Below are positions 50,465 through 59,013 of a stretch of DNA of 64,000 nucleotides, in pieces. Source of the stretch: Candidatus Flexicrinis proximus (GTDB taxonomy: Bacteria; Chloroflexota; Anaerolineae; Aggregatilineales; Phototrophicaceae); contig JADJQF010000016.1 of assembly GCA_016712885.1 (NCBI GenBank), positions 186,001 through 250,000 of the forward strand, in the 5' to 3' direction. The notes below the pieces were generated by a model. That model made no database searches. It was not told the origin of the DNA and was given only the letters and a program-made list of their open reading frames with translations. Position numbers and translations under genes: made by a program. Within the stretch, counting starts at the first letter, position 1, and each line of letters begins with the position of its first letter.

Positions 50465-50501
50465 AGACCCGAATCCCATCCACCTATCAGGAGTTCCCGC
50501 T

Positions 50502-51908
50502 ATGGCGAACGAATACGATGTCGTCGTCCTGGGTGCCGGCCCCGGCGGTTATGTCGCCGCCATCCGCGCCGCACAGCTCGGCCTCAAGACGGCCATCATC
50601 GAGAAGAAATACTGGGGCGGCGTGTGCCTCAATGTCGGCTGCATCCCCAGCAAGGCGCTGCTGCGTAACGCCGAACTGGCGCACATCTTCACCCACGATC
50701 AGGAGAAGTTCGGCATCAAGGTCGAAGGCAAGGTCAGCTTCGACTACGGCGTCGCCTATTCGCGCAGCCGCGAGGTGAGCGACCGGCTGTCCAAGGGCGT
50801 CAAGTTCCTGATGAAGAAGAACAAGGTCGACGTGTACGACGGCTGGGCGACCTTTACCGATGCACACACCCTTTCGCTGGCGCTGAACGACGGCAAGAGC
50901 GAGACGGTCAGCGGCAAGCACATCATCATCGGCACCGGATCGACGACGCGCATGCTGCCCGGCCTGACGGTGAGCGACCGGGTGGTGACCTATGAAGAAC
51001 AGATCATGACCGACCACGTGCCGGGGTCGATCCTGATCGTCGGCGCGGGCGCGATCGGCATCGAGTTTGCCTACGTGATGAAGAACTACGGCGTCGACGT
51101 CACTGTAGTCGAGTTCCTGGACCGCGCGCTGCCGCTGGAAGACGAGGAAGTCAGCAAGGAACTGGAAAAGTCGTACAAGAAGCTGGGCGTCAAGTTATTG
51201 ACCGGCAGCAGCGTGGCCAACGTCGAAGACACGGGCAAGATCGTCAAGGTCACGGTCAAGAACAACAAAGACGGCAAGTCGCAGGTGATCGAGGTCGATA
51301 AGGTGCTGGTGGCGATCGGCTTCCAGCCGCGCACAACCGGCTACGGCCTGGAAAAGACCGGCGTGAAGCTGACCGAGCGCGGCGCGATCGACATCAGCCC
51401 GTATATGCAGACCAACGTGCCGCACGTCTACGCGATCGGCGACGTGACGGCCAAGCTGTCGCTGGCGCATGTGGCGGAAGCGCAGGGCATCATCGCCGCC
51501 GAACACATCGCCGGACTGCGGCCCAAGCCGCTGGAATACAAGATGCTGCCGCGCGCGACCTACTGCCAGCCGCAGGTCGCCAGCTTCGGCTATACCGAGA
51601 AAGAAGCGCGCGATCTGGGGTATGAGATCAACGTCGCCAAGTTCCCGTTCCAGGCCAACGGCAAGGCGCTGGGGCTGGGCGATACGACCGGCTTCGTCAA
51701 GCTGATCAGCGACAAGAAGTACGGCGAACTGCTGGGCGGGCACATGATCGGCCCCGACGTCACTGAACTGCTGCCCGAACTGACGCTGGCGCGCTATGCC
51801 GAGCTGACGCCGGACGAGATCGCGCGGAATGTGCATGCCCACCCGACCCTGAGCGAGGCGATCAAAGAGGTCGCGCACGGGTTGGAAGGGCACATGATTA
51901 ACTTCTAG
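50502..51908 (+). CDS. lpdA: Dihydrolipoyl dehydrogenase (E3)
   Basis: 468 residues. The FAD-binding GAGPGG is at 11-16, the redox disulfide is Cys42/Cys47 in CLNVGC, the NAD-binding GAGAIGIEFAYVM is mid-chain, and the C-terminal HAHPTLSEAI carries the catalytic His-Glu pair. E3 reoxidises lipoyl groups of pyruvate, 2-oxoglutarate, branched-chain and glycine cleavage complexes. None of those genes is adjacent, so it probably serves several complexes. AGGAG lies 9 bases before ATG 50502. Confidence 0.95.
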   Translation: MANEYDVVVLGAGPGGYVAAIRAAQLGLKTAIIEKKYWGGVCLNVGCIPSKALLRNAELAHIFTHDQEKFGIKVEGKVSFDYGVAYSRSREVSDRLSKGVKFLMKKNKVDVYDGWATFTDAHTLSLALNDGKSETVSGKHIIIGTGSTTRMLPGLTVSDRVVTYEEQIMTDHVPGSILIVGAGAIGIEFAYVMKNYGVDVTVVEFLDRALPLEDEEVSKELEKSYKKLGVKLLTGSSVANVEDTGKIVKVTVKNNKDGKSQVIEVDKVLVAIGFQPRTTGYGLEKTGVKLTERGAIDISPYMQTNVPHVYAIGDVTAKLSLAHVAEAQGIIAAEHIAGLRPKPLEYKMLPRATYCQPQVASFGYTEKEARDLGYEINVAKFPFQANGKALGLGDTTGFVKLISDKKYGELLGGHMIGPDVTELLPELTLARYAELTPDEIARNVHAHPTLSEAIKEVAHGLEGHMINF

Positions 51909-51934
51909 CGGATAGCCAGAAGCGAAGAGCAACC

Positions 51935-52450
51935 TCACCCCTGGAACCTCACCCCCAGCCCCTCTCCGCGCGGAGAGGGGAGATGGGCAGCGGGAGGCAT
52001 GACACGTCGGGCATGACACGTCATGCCCCCTACGGGGGCGCGAGGAGGGGAAAAGGATAACCTCACTCCCGGCGAACCTCACCCTAGCGAACCTCACCCC
52101 CAGCCCCTCTCCGAGCGGAGAGGGGAGAAGGGCAGCGGGGGCATGACACGTCGGGCATGACACGTCATGCCCCTACGGGGGCGCGAGAGGGGAAAAGGGT
52201 AACCTCACTTCCGGCGAACCTCACCCTAGCGAACCTCACCCCCGGCCCCTCTCCGAGCGGAGAGGGGAGAAGGGCAGCGGGGGCATGACACGTCGGGCAT
52301 GACACGTCATGCCCCTACGGGGGCGGAGGGGAGTGAAAAGCAACCTCACCCCAAGAACCCCTAGGAACCTCACCCCCGGCCCCTCTCCGAGCGGAGAGGG
52401 GAGAAGGGCAGCGGGGGCATGACGGCGGGGGGACACCGCGCAGCCCCTAC
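51935..52450. repeat. Four tandem units of about 144 bp (family C with palindromes)
   Basis: CCCCTCTCCGAGCGGAGAGG recurs with 144-, 143- and 134-base steps (its CGGAG at 51971, 52115, 52258 and 52392). Each unit also has CCTCACCCC, and three have two GCATGACACGTC copies with a GGGCATGA / TCATGCCC palindrome and CCCCTACGGGGGCG. The region 51909-52520 has no gene. Confidence 0.85.
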
Positions 52451-52476
52451 GGGGGGGCGCGGGAGGGCGAAAACAC

Positions 52477-52503
52477 GGACAGCATGTATGCTATGTCCCT
52501 ACG
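52477..52503. repeat. Palindromic repeat family B copy
   Basis: GGACAGCATGTATGCTATGT followed by CCCTACG. The arms GGACAGCAT and ATGCTATGTCC pair with a one-base bulge. It closes the tandem array, next to the gene ending at 52521. Confidence 0.6.
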
Positions 52504-52520
52504 AGAGACAACGGGGCGGG

Positions 52521-53153
52521 CTAGAAGTCGGTCTGGCGATCGGGATCACGCGTGTCGAAGAAGGGCGAGCGGCGGCCGTTGTTGGGGGCGCCTTTGATGG
52601 TGAGCATGAGGGCGGGATCGAAGCCGATCGGGTCGTCGAGGAGGAGGCCGGGGACAGCCTCTTCGGTATAGCCGACCGAGCGGAGCCAGTCTTCGAGGCG
52701 CAGGGGGGCGGCTTCGGCGGCGGTGTCCGCGCGGCGGGTGTTGTTGTCGTGGGGGGCGGCGGTGTCCGGGCGGCGGGAGTCGACCTCCTGGGGCGCGGGT
52801 GCGGCAGCGTCGGGCTGGGCCGGGGTAGGTTGTGCAGGTACAGATTGCGCCGGGGCGGGTTGAGCCGGGCTAGGTTCGGGCTGCATCTGATTGTAGGGAG
52901 TCACGAGCGGCGAACCGTCGTCCTCGTCTTCGCCGAAGTCCCATTCGATATGGGTGACGCCCTCCAGCGGGGAGGGCTTGGACTTGTGGAGGCGGCCGAT
53001 GAGGGCGCTGACGGCGTTCAGGGCGGTGGCGCGGTGACGCAGCGGCGCGGCTTCAAGCGCGACGGGGTCGACGATGGCGGCGATGAGGGTGACAGCGGCC
53101 GAATAGGCGGCGGCGACAAGCTGATCGTGGGCGGCGAAAGTGGCAGCAGACAT
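52521..53153 (-). CDS. Protein of unknown function with Pro/Ala/Gln linker
   Basis: 210 residues. A helical N-terminal domain (1-60, LVAAAYSAAVTLIAAIVDP), an acidic HIEWDFGEDEDDG segment, a low-complexity Pro/Ala/Gln linker (about 90-145) and a short C-terminal domain (LRLEDWLRSVGYTEEAVPGL). No family was recognised and there is no signal peptide. GGAGG lies 9 bases before the ATG. It is flanked by repeats on both sides. Confidence 0.7.
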   Translation of the reverse strand: MSAATFAAHDQLVAAAYSAAVTLIAAIVDPVALEAAPLRHRATALNAVSALIGRLHKSKPSPLEGVTHIEWDFGEDEDDGSPLVTPYNQMQPEPSPAQPAPAQSVPAQPTPAQPDAAAPAPQEVDSRRPDTAAPHDNNTRRADTAAEAAPLRLEDWLRSVGYTEEAVPGLLLDDPIGFDPALMLTIKGAPNNGRRSPFFDTRDPDRQTDF

Positions 53154-53177
53154 AGGGAAATCCTCCGAAATTAAACG

Positions 53178-53312
53178 GCTAGTTTGTGTGGAGGCGCTGC
53201 CTCCACGCCACCGCGAGAGGGGTCACCCCTCTCGACTCCCGCATCGGCGGAATGAACAGGCATGCCTGTTCATTCCGTGGTGAGAGTGAAGCAGCGCAAG
53301 CTCCCGGCGGAT
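53178..53312 (+). repeat. Structured repeat family A copy
   Basis: TGGAGGCGCTGCCTCCA, GAGAGGGGTCACCCCTCTC and a perfect 28-base palindrome with half-site GGAATGAACAGGCA (53249-53276), then a diverged tail. It lies 5' of the minus-strand gene at 52521-53153. Confidence 0.85.
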
Positions 53313-53359
53313 GGCTATTGATAGAAGTGTTATAGCACGGAAGACTGGGAGACTCAGAA

Positions 53360-53394
53360 ACAAATGTTCGAACATTTGTTCGAACATTTGTTCG
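53360..53394. promoter_or_regulatory. Two overlapping LexA-like SOS boxes
   Basis: CGAACATTTGTTCG at 53369-53382 and again at 53381-53394 share one CG; flanking half-sites extend the array. The first 23 bases are identical to the site at 22064-22086. The nearest downstream gene is the flavodoxin gene at 53615. Confidence 0.6.
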
Positions 53395-53614
53395 AACAGA
53401 TTTTGAGGGAAAAACTGGTGAAATGCGCAGCGAGAAACGCAGTAAATTACGAGCTGTCAAGCACCATCGGGGACTGTCGCGGCGTGATTGTGAAATATGT
53501 AACAAACGGCCGGCGCAGCGATGACACCCGTCACTGTCGGCAGCAGGGCTTGAACGGTAAGCTCACAAGAGGGGAAGTCTGTTCGGGAGCCTATTATCCT
53601 TCAGGAGGTTCTTT

Positions 53615-54142
53615 ATGTCAGACAAAATCCTTGTTACATATGCCACCAGAGCAGGATCGACGGCAGCGGTTGCGGCGGTGATCGGAGAAACGCTGACCGA
53701 AGAGGGACTCGAAGTGGATGTGCGGCGCATGGAAGACGTCATCGATGTCGCGGGCTACAGCGCGGTGGTGGCGGGCAGCGCGATCCGGGGCGGGAAATGG
53801 CTGCCGGAGGCGATGCAATTCATGCGGCGGCACCAGCATGACCTGGCCGAGCGGCCGTTTGCGCCGTTCATGGTGTGCATCACGCTGTCGACGAATAACA
53901 CGAGCATCCATCAACGCGTGAAGGACTGGCTGAAGCCGGTGCGCGCGATGGTCAAGCCGGTGAGCGAGGGGTATTTCTCGGGAGCGCTGGTCTTCGATAA
54001 GCTGCCGCCGTCGTTTGGGAAGCTGAGGATGCAGATTGCCGCGGCGCTGGGGATCTGGAAGGGCGGCGATCACCGCGACTGGAATACGATCAAGGCGTGG
54101 GCGCACAACCTTGCGCCGAAGCTGCACGGAACGCCGGTATGA
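53615..54142 (+). CDS. Flavodoxin-fold protein (HemG-like), copy 1
   Basis: 175 residues. The FMN phosphate loop is at YATRAGSTAAVA (9-20), and VAGSAIRGGKWLPEAMQFM plus HRDWNTIKAWAHNLAP match the flavodoxin domain of menaquinone-dependent protoporphyrinogen oxidase HemG. Relatives act in haem synthesis or as electron carriers; no hem gene is near, so a redox-carrier role is equally likely. CAGGAGG lies 8 bases before the ATG. A paralogue follows after a repeat. LexA-like boxes lie about 220 bases upstream. Confidence 0.85.
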   Translation: MSDKILVTYATRAGSTAAVAAVIGETLTEEGLEVDVRRMEDVIDVAGYSAVVAGSAIRGGKWLPEAMQFMRRHQHDLAERPFAPFMVCITLSTNNTSIHQRVKDWLKPVRAMVKPVSEGYFSGALVFDKLPPSFGKLRMQIAAALGIWKGGDHRDWNTIKAWAHNLAPKLHGTPV

Positions 54143-54169
54143 GGACGGCGCGCTAAGCCGGCGGCAGTT

Positions 54170-54312
54170 TGAGAAGGGCGCAGAGGCTTCGCCTCCACAC
54201 CTCCACCAAAGGGCTTGCGCCCTCTGGACTCCCTGATCTGCGATTTCAGCGCGCACACGCGCTGAGATCGCGTGCCCAGAGGTGCAGGCGTGCAAACACA
54301 TGCCGGGGGAAG
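54170..54312 (+). repeat. Structured repeat family A copy
   Basis: GAGGCTTCGCCTC, AAAGGGCTTGCGCCCTCTGG, a variable palindrome (CGATTTCAGCGCG / CGCGCTGAGATCG, one T-G pair) and GAGGTGCAGGCGTGCAAAC. It lies between the two flavodoxin genes. The remainder of 54313-54506 shows no gene. Confidence 0.85.
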
Positions 54313-54506
54313 GCGCCAGACTGAACGAGGCTTCTCAACGGCGCGTAAGGGGGCGCGAGACAAGAGACGGCGCGGCATTGTCGCGGGTGAAGTTTGACTG
54401 GCGAATGTGGTCCGTTCGTCACTCCCGCGCCAGGCAGACTGCCGATAAGGTAGTAACAGGGGCGGTGTGTTTGACCCTTTGCGCCCCAGTTTGAGGAGAT
54501 CATTAC

Positions 54507-55046
54507 ATGACCGGAAGAATTCTTGTTGCCTATGCAACGCGGACGGGATCGACCGAGGGCGTGGCAAAGGCTATCGGTGAAACGCTGGCGGAAGACGGCA
54601 CGCCGGTCGACGTGCTGCCGATGTCGGACGTCACCGATTTATCGGCTTACAGCGCGGTGGTGGCGGGCAGCGCGATCCGCGGCGGCGTGTGGCTGCCGGA
54701 AGCGATGGAATTCGTCACGAGTCACAAAACGGCACTGGCGCAGCGGCCGTTTGCGCCGTTTCTGGTGTGCATCACGATGAGCATGAAGAACGAGAATTAC
54801 CGGCGGGGCGTGGCTGAATGGCTCAAGCCGGTGACGAAGCTGGTTTCGCCGGTGAGCGAGGGGTATTTCGCCGGCGCGCTGGACTTCGACAAACTGCCGT
54901 GGTCGTTCAGCACGCTCGGCCTGCGGATCGCTGTTGGGCTGGGCTTCTGGACGTCGGGCGATCACCGCGACTGGGAGGCGATCCGCGCCTGGGCGCGTTC
55001 AACGGCGCCCAAGCTACAGGCCGGACAGGCCGCCCTGCGCCACTAG
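54507..55046 (+). CDS. Flavodoxin-fold protein (HemG-like), copy 2
   Basis: 179 residues, clearly a tandem duplicate of the preceding gene: YATRTGSTEGVA, VAGSAIRGGVWLPEAMEFV, RPFAPFLVCITMSM and GDHRDWEAIRAWAR align without gaps. About half the residues are identical by eye. GAGGAG precedes the ATG at 54507. The duplication may provide two carriers for different conditions. Confidence 0.85.
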   Translation: MTGRILVAYATRTGSTEGVAKAIGETLAEDGTPVDVLPMSDVTDLSAYSAVVAGSAIRGGVWLPEAMEFVTSHKTALAQRPFAPFLVCITMSMKNENYRRGVAEWLKPVTKLVSPVSEGYFAGALDFDKLPWSFSTLGLRIAVGLGFWTSGDHRDWEAIRAWARSTAPKLQAGQAALRH

Positions 55047-55067
55047 CGGCTGCTGCTTAAGATTGGG

Positions 55068-55565
55068 GGCAGGCGGAGGCGCTGCCTCCACACCTCCGCG
55101 AGAGGGTTGTCACCCTCTCGACTCCCGCATGGCGAAACGACGCGCGGGCGGAGGTGCTGCCTCCACACCTCCGCGAGAGGGTTGTCACCCTCTCGACTCC
55201 CGCATGGCGAAACGACGCGCGGGCGTGCAAACTCGTGCCGGGATGGAACCCAGAAAAGACGCATAACATCCTGCGGCTGCTGCGCAAGATTGGGGGCAGG
55301 CGGAGGCGCTGCCTCCGCACCTCCGCGAGAGGGTTGTGACCCTCTCGACTCCCGCATGGTGAAACGACGCGCGGGCGCGTCATTTCGCTCTGGGAGGCGC
55401 AGGCGTGCAAACTCGTGCCGGGATGGAACCCAGAAAAGACGCATAACATCCTGCGGCTGCTGCGCAAGATTGGGGGCAGGCGGAGGCGCTGCCTCCACAC
55501 CTCCGCGAGAGGGTTGTGACCCTCTCGACTCCCGCATGGCGTGCAAATCTCTGCTGGGGATTGGG
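55068..55565 (+). repeat. Cluster of four tandem family A units
   Basis: Each unit has GGAGGCGCTGCCTCC (GGAGGTGCTGCCTCC in unit 2), GAGAGGGTTGTCACCCTCTC (or with GTGAC) and CTCCCGCATGG. Units start near 55074, 55149, 55300 and 55480. Two have the longer tail with GTGCAAACTCGTGCCGGGAT and GCATAACATCC. Units are nearly identical, so they arose by recent tandem duplication. They begin 22 bases after the flavodoxin stop codon. Confidence 0.9.
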
Positions 55566-55605
55566 GTGAAACCCCGAATTCACCATACCTAACGTTAGAG
55601 AAAGA

Positions 55606-56130
55606 CTACTTAGGTGCGCGGGCAGCGAGGGAAGACATCTCGGCGCGGTGTTCCGCTTCGTGCTGGCACAGGTGATGGAGCGCCCAGGCTGGCGTGACGA
55701 TGTAATTGGGGGTGACGCGCGGCGTATTGAAGTCGGCCTCGGTCATCTCACGCAGGCCTTCCAGCACCCCTGCCCTGACCAGCGCCAGGCGCTCGATATG
55801 TGTTTCGACGGTTTCGCCGGAGATGGCCGAGAGCCGGTCGGAAGTGTCGCGCACCTCGACCGGGAACCAGCGGTCGAGATCCTTCGGCCACGGGGCCTTG
55901 AGGATATCGGCGAAGACCCAATCCAGCTCGATGGCCGCGATGTGGTAGAGGAGCGTGCCGATGGTGTTGACCTGCTCGCCTGGCGGCGACCAGTCAACGA
56001 CGGCCGGATCGAGGGTGGTGAGCCAGCGCAGCGTGCGCATCCGCGCGTCTTCAAGCTGCCAGAGGGCCATGGCAAGCGGCGCGACGTAACCACGGAGCGG
56101 TTGGGCGATATGGGTCTGGAGCGTATTCAT
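55606..56130 (-). CDS. DinB-family protein
   Basis: 174 residues. A four-helix bundle of the DinB/YfiT superfamily with putative metal-binding histidines in LLYHIAAIELDWV and ALHHLCQHEAEHRAEM. Members are often thiol-dependent transferases or of unknown role. The ATG at 56130 overlaps the TGA of the upstream methyltransferase gene (ATGA), so the genes are coupled. A longer in-frame extension upstream is antisense-like, Arg-rich and not used. Confidence 0.85.
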   Translation of the reverse strand: MNTLQTHIAQPLRGYVAPLAMALWQLEDARMRTLRWLTTLDPAVVDWSPPGEQVNTIGTLLYHIAAIELDWVFADILKAPWPKDLDRWFPVEVRDTSDRLSAISGETVETHIERLALVRAGVLEGLREMTEADFNTPRVTPNYIVTPAWALHHLCQHEAEHRAEMSSLAARAPK

Positions 56131-56903
56131 GCTGGTTTTGTCCCGCTGATAAGGATATAGACGTGGTCGAATTTGGCGTCCGGCGTCCCTGCCGCTTCGG
56201 GCCTGACCCAGGCGCGCACAGCGTCGGGGGGCCGCGCCATCATGATCTGCAGGTGCTCGAGGGATTCCGGCGAGACGTCCTGGCGCTCGGCCCAGGCGAC
56301 GAGGGAGGTGCGGTGGCGGGCGATGCGCACCTCGTCGACCGACAGGCCGACATCGAGATACAGGCCGCGCCATTCCGCCTCGGAGTTGACGCGGACGTGC
56401 GACGGGTCGCGCAGGCGTTCGAAGCTGTCGAGGTAGCGGCCGGCGCGGTCTTCATCCGGGGCGACCTGATCCTGCTGGACGAGACGGCCGCCGGGGCGCA
56501 GCACGCGCGCGCACTCCTGCATGAAGCGGAAGACGTCGGGGAAGTGGTGCTGGGCGATGCGGCAGGAGACGATATCGAAGGAGGAGTCGGCGAAGGGCAG
56601 CGATTCGGCGTCGCCGGCGACATAGGAGGCGGGGGCGCCCTTGCTGTCCAGATAGATGCGGGCGGCGTTGAGCATGCCGAGGGCCAGATCATGGGCGCAG
56701 ACGGCGGCGGCATGCGGCGCGAAGGCGAGCGCGGTATGGCCGCCGCCGGTGGCGATGTCGAGGACGCGGTCGGTCGGGGCGACGCGCGCCATTTCGACCA
56801 GCGCGCGCGGCTCGTCGGTGCCGCCCAACTGCGCGGCGTTTACATAGCGCTCGGCAAAGCGATTGAAGCGGCCGGTCGAGAGCGATTTGATGTCATCCGT
56901 CAC
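56127..56903 (-). CDS. Class I SAM-dependent methyltransferase
   Basis: 258 residues. VLDIATGGGHTALAFAP is motif I for SAM binding, GDAESLPFADSSFDIVSCR covers motifs II-III, and HFPDVFRFMQECARVLRPGGRLV is the post-motif typical of UbiE/Methyltransf_11 enzymes. The substrate is unknown; the C-terminal 90 residues do not suggest UbiE itself. It is coupled with a DinB-family gene, so both may act on a small molecule. Confidence 0.88.
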   Translation of the reverse strand: MTDDIKSLSTGRFNRFAERYVNAAQLGGTDEPRALVEMARVAPTDRVLDIATGGGHTALAFAPHAAAVCAHDLALGMLNAARIYLDSKGAPASYVAGDAESLPFADSSFDIVSCRIAQHHFPDVFRFMQECARVLRPGGRLVQQDQVAPDEDRAGRYLDSFERLRDPSHVRVNSEAEWRGLYLDVGLSVDEVRIARHRTSLVAWAERQDVSPESLEHLQIMMARPPDAVRAWVRPEAAGTPDAKFDHVYILISGTKPA

Positions 56904-56999
56904 AAGCAGATTCTCCGGCGATGACTGACAAAAACGACCCAGAATGGACGAGATGGAGGCCGGAGCGGCGGAGGCGCCGTCCGCTGGCCCATGGGCGGG

Positions 57000-58877
57000 T
57001 TAGTCGATCTTACGGTGCAGGCGCGAGCGCGTGAAGGTCAGGAAGCTCTGGACTTCGTCACTGCCGAGCTCGCGTCCCGGCATGAGGGCCATATAGGCGT
57101 CGGCCCAGATGGTATCGGGCTGCCACGAGTCGCGCAGAGAACAGGCTGCTTCCGCCGAGATGCGTTTGAGATCGGCGACGATTTCGCTGGCGAGATAGGT
57201 GGTCTGCACGTCGCAGAACACATAGACAAAGTCGGCGTGGACGTTCATGGCATGGATCGGCCAGCCGAGCGCGCGGAGGCGGCTGTCGAATTCGAGGACG
57301 ACGGCCTGAGCGACGTCGGCGGTGAGGGGATCGTCGGGGTCGGCCAGCATCCAGACGGCGGTGAAGGGCAGGCGCGCCATGGTCATCTGGGTGTCGGCGG
57401 AGTCGTCTTCCGGCTCGGCGGCGCGCAGCTTTTCGAGGGTGGCGGCGACGGCGTCGCTCTGGGCGCGGATTTCGCGCACGGGCAGATCTCCGGCGAAGGC
57501 CATCGAGAGCGCGAAGCCGTCATCGGTGCGGCGCGTGTGGAGCATGTATTCCTGACGGCTGGTGGGCAGGGTGATGTAGCGGATGCGCGCCTGGGTCCCG
57601 CGCACATCCCAATCGCTGCCGATGACCGAGCGAAGTTCCTCGATTTCCTCGGTGGGCATCTCGCCGCTGTAGGCCAGCATGGTCTGCCCCTGGGTCAGGA
57701 TCAGGACAGAGGCGGCTGTGCCAAGCTGCTCGTAAGTCAGGTTCAGGGCGCGGCGCAGGTCCGAGGGGCTGAGGGCGGCTGGCGGCTGGGGCGTGGCGGC
57801 AGCAGGCACGTCCAAGTCCGCACCGGCGGGCGGCGCTGCAGCGTCCGGCTTCTTCTTGACGGGGCGGCGCTGACCGGGGATTTTGATACCGGGGGGGGGC
57901 GGCGGCGCGGGTTCGGCGCTGACGGCTGGCTCCAGGCTGGCGGCCGGCGGGGGTTCGACGGCTTGTTCGGCCGGCGGCTCTTTGGCGGGCGCGGGAGGCG
58001 GGAGGGCGGCGGCCGGCTGCGTTTTGACGGCGGGAGGCTCGTCCAAATCGGCGTCCGCGTCGTCAAATACCGGCGCAGGCACTTCGGGACGGGGGCGGGT
58101 ATCGTCAGGGGCGGCGACCGGCTCGGTGGGCAGGGCGACGGATGGCGGTTCGGCTGGCGACTCAGGCGGGGCGACGGCGATACCCGCGAACGGATCGTCA
58201 TCGGCCTTCGCTGGCGGCGGCAGGACCGGCTCGGCGGGTACGGGCTGCCCCTCGTCAGTGTCGCTGGGGCGCGGGGTGATTTCGACGACGTACATGCTCT
58301 CGTCCAGCGGCGTGCGCGGCAGCAGGGCGCGGACGGCTTCGCGGACGGTGCCGCCTTCGGCGACGGTGGGGATGGGCGGCTCTTCGGCGGCGATGCGCGC
58401 GAAGGGATCGGGCTGCGAGGGGTCGTTGGGCGGCGTTTGCGGCGGGCCGCCGGTGATGGGATTGACCATTTCAACCGGGCGGCGCACGGGGGTCGGGGGC
58501 CGGTTATCGAGGGCGGGCGGCGGCGGGAATAAGCGCCGGAGCAGCGGCTCGATCTCACGGGCGCGGGCCGGCAGGGGAATTGTGCCGTCGGCGCGAAGCT
58601 TGGAAACGGCCTCGTCGGGCGCATTGGTCAGCAGCAGCCGGAGTTTCGGGTTGAGCTTGCGGAGGGCGACGGATACTTCGCCGACGTTGGGCGAGCGGAT
58701 GGCAATGTCCAGCACAGCCGCGTCGGGCGGCGTGACGCGCGCGAATTCAAGCGCATTGGCCGGCGAGGTAAACGGGCGCGCTTCAAACCCGCCCACGGCC
58801 TCCAATGCATTTTTTATCCCGACGGCCTGATTGAGCTTCGGGTTGACGATCAGCACCCGCACACGCGATTCCGGCAT
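57000..58877 (-). CDS. Fusion of receiver-like, Pro-rich, roadblock-like and IS200-transposase-like domains
   Basis: 625 residues. Residues 6-115 look like a response-regulator receiver with Asp57 in AVLDIAI, but the N-terminal acidic pair and the C-terminal Lys are missing. Residues 120-385 are Pro/Ala/Glu-rich and disordered. Residues 390-500 (YEQLGTAASVLILTQG, MLAYSGEM) resemble a roadblock/LC7 fold. Residues 510-620 (HAMNVHADFVYVF, SEIVADLKRISAEA, IWADAYMALMPG) resemble a Y1 (IS200/RAYT) transposase in which HUH reads HAD and the tyrosine position is Phe. A domesticated, inactive transposase fold is inferred. Start at ATG 58877. The function is unknown. Confidence 0.7.
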   Translation of the reverse strand: MPESRVRVLIVNPKLNQAVGIKNALEAVGGFEARPFTSPANALEFARVTPPDAAVLDIAIRSPNVGEVSVALRKLNPKLRLLLTNAPDEAVSKLRADGTIPLPARAREIEPLLRRLFPPPPALDNRPPTPVRRPVEMVNPITGGPPQTPPNDPSQPDPFARIAAEEPPIPTVAEGGTVREAVRALLPRTPLDESMYVVEITPRPSDTDEGQPVPAEPVLPPPAKADDDPFAGIAVAPPESPAEPPSVALPTEPVAAPDDTRPRPEVPAPVFDDADADLDEPPAVKTQPAAALPPPAPAKEPPAEQAVEPPPAASLEPAVSAEPAPPPPPGIKIPGQRRPVKKKPDAAAPPAGADLDVPAAATPQPPAALSPSDLRRALNLTYEQLGTAASVLILTQGQTMLAYSGEMPTEEIEELRSVIGSDWDVRGTQARIRYITLPTSRQEYMLHTRRTDDGFALSMAFAGDLPVREIRAQSDAVAATLEKLRAAEPEDDSADTQMTMARLPFTAVWMLADPDDPLTADVAQAVVLEFDSRLRALGWPIHAMNVHADFVYVFCDVQTTYLASEIVADLKRISAEAACSLRDSWQPDTIWADAYMALMPGRELGSDEVQSFLTFTRSRLHRKID

Positions 58878-59013
58878 CGAGTCTCCCGACCCGCGAAATT
58901 CCACAATGTTTACAGTGTAACGTGTTTTCCGCGTCTCGTGGTATGGCAATCGCGGTGCCAGAGCGGCGGACGCCGATTATCGCGTCCGCCGCCGGGGATG
59001 GGTTATGGAGCGA

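Larger units (their letters stand above)
50195..50501. other. Divergent promoter region with a family B palindrome
   Basis: GGACGCCATGTATGGCGTCC (50331-50350) followed by CTACG is a family B element. TGATACAAT at 50456-50464 is the extended -10 for lpdA. No gene is seen. Confidence 0.6.

Noticed and set aside
53364..53681. ORF beginning MFEHLFEHLFEQ upstream of the first flavodoxin
   Set aside because: The N-terminus is only the translation of the repeated CGAACATTTGTTCG operators; it has no ribosome-binding site and overlaps the flavodoxin start.
55068..55565. Possible CRISPR array
   Set aside because: Units are 75-180 bases with internal hairpins, identical intervening sequence and no unique spacers; no cas gene is present.
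57000..58877. An active IS200/IS605 insertion sequence
   Set aside because: The transposase-like domain is the C-terminal part of a 625-residue protein, lacks the HUH pair and tyrosine, and has no flanking end hairpins typical of IS200.
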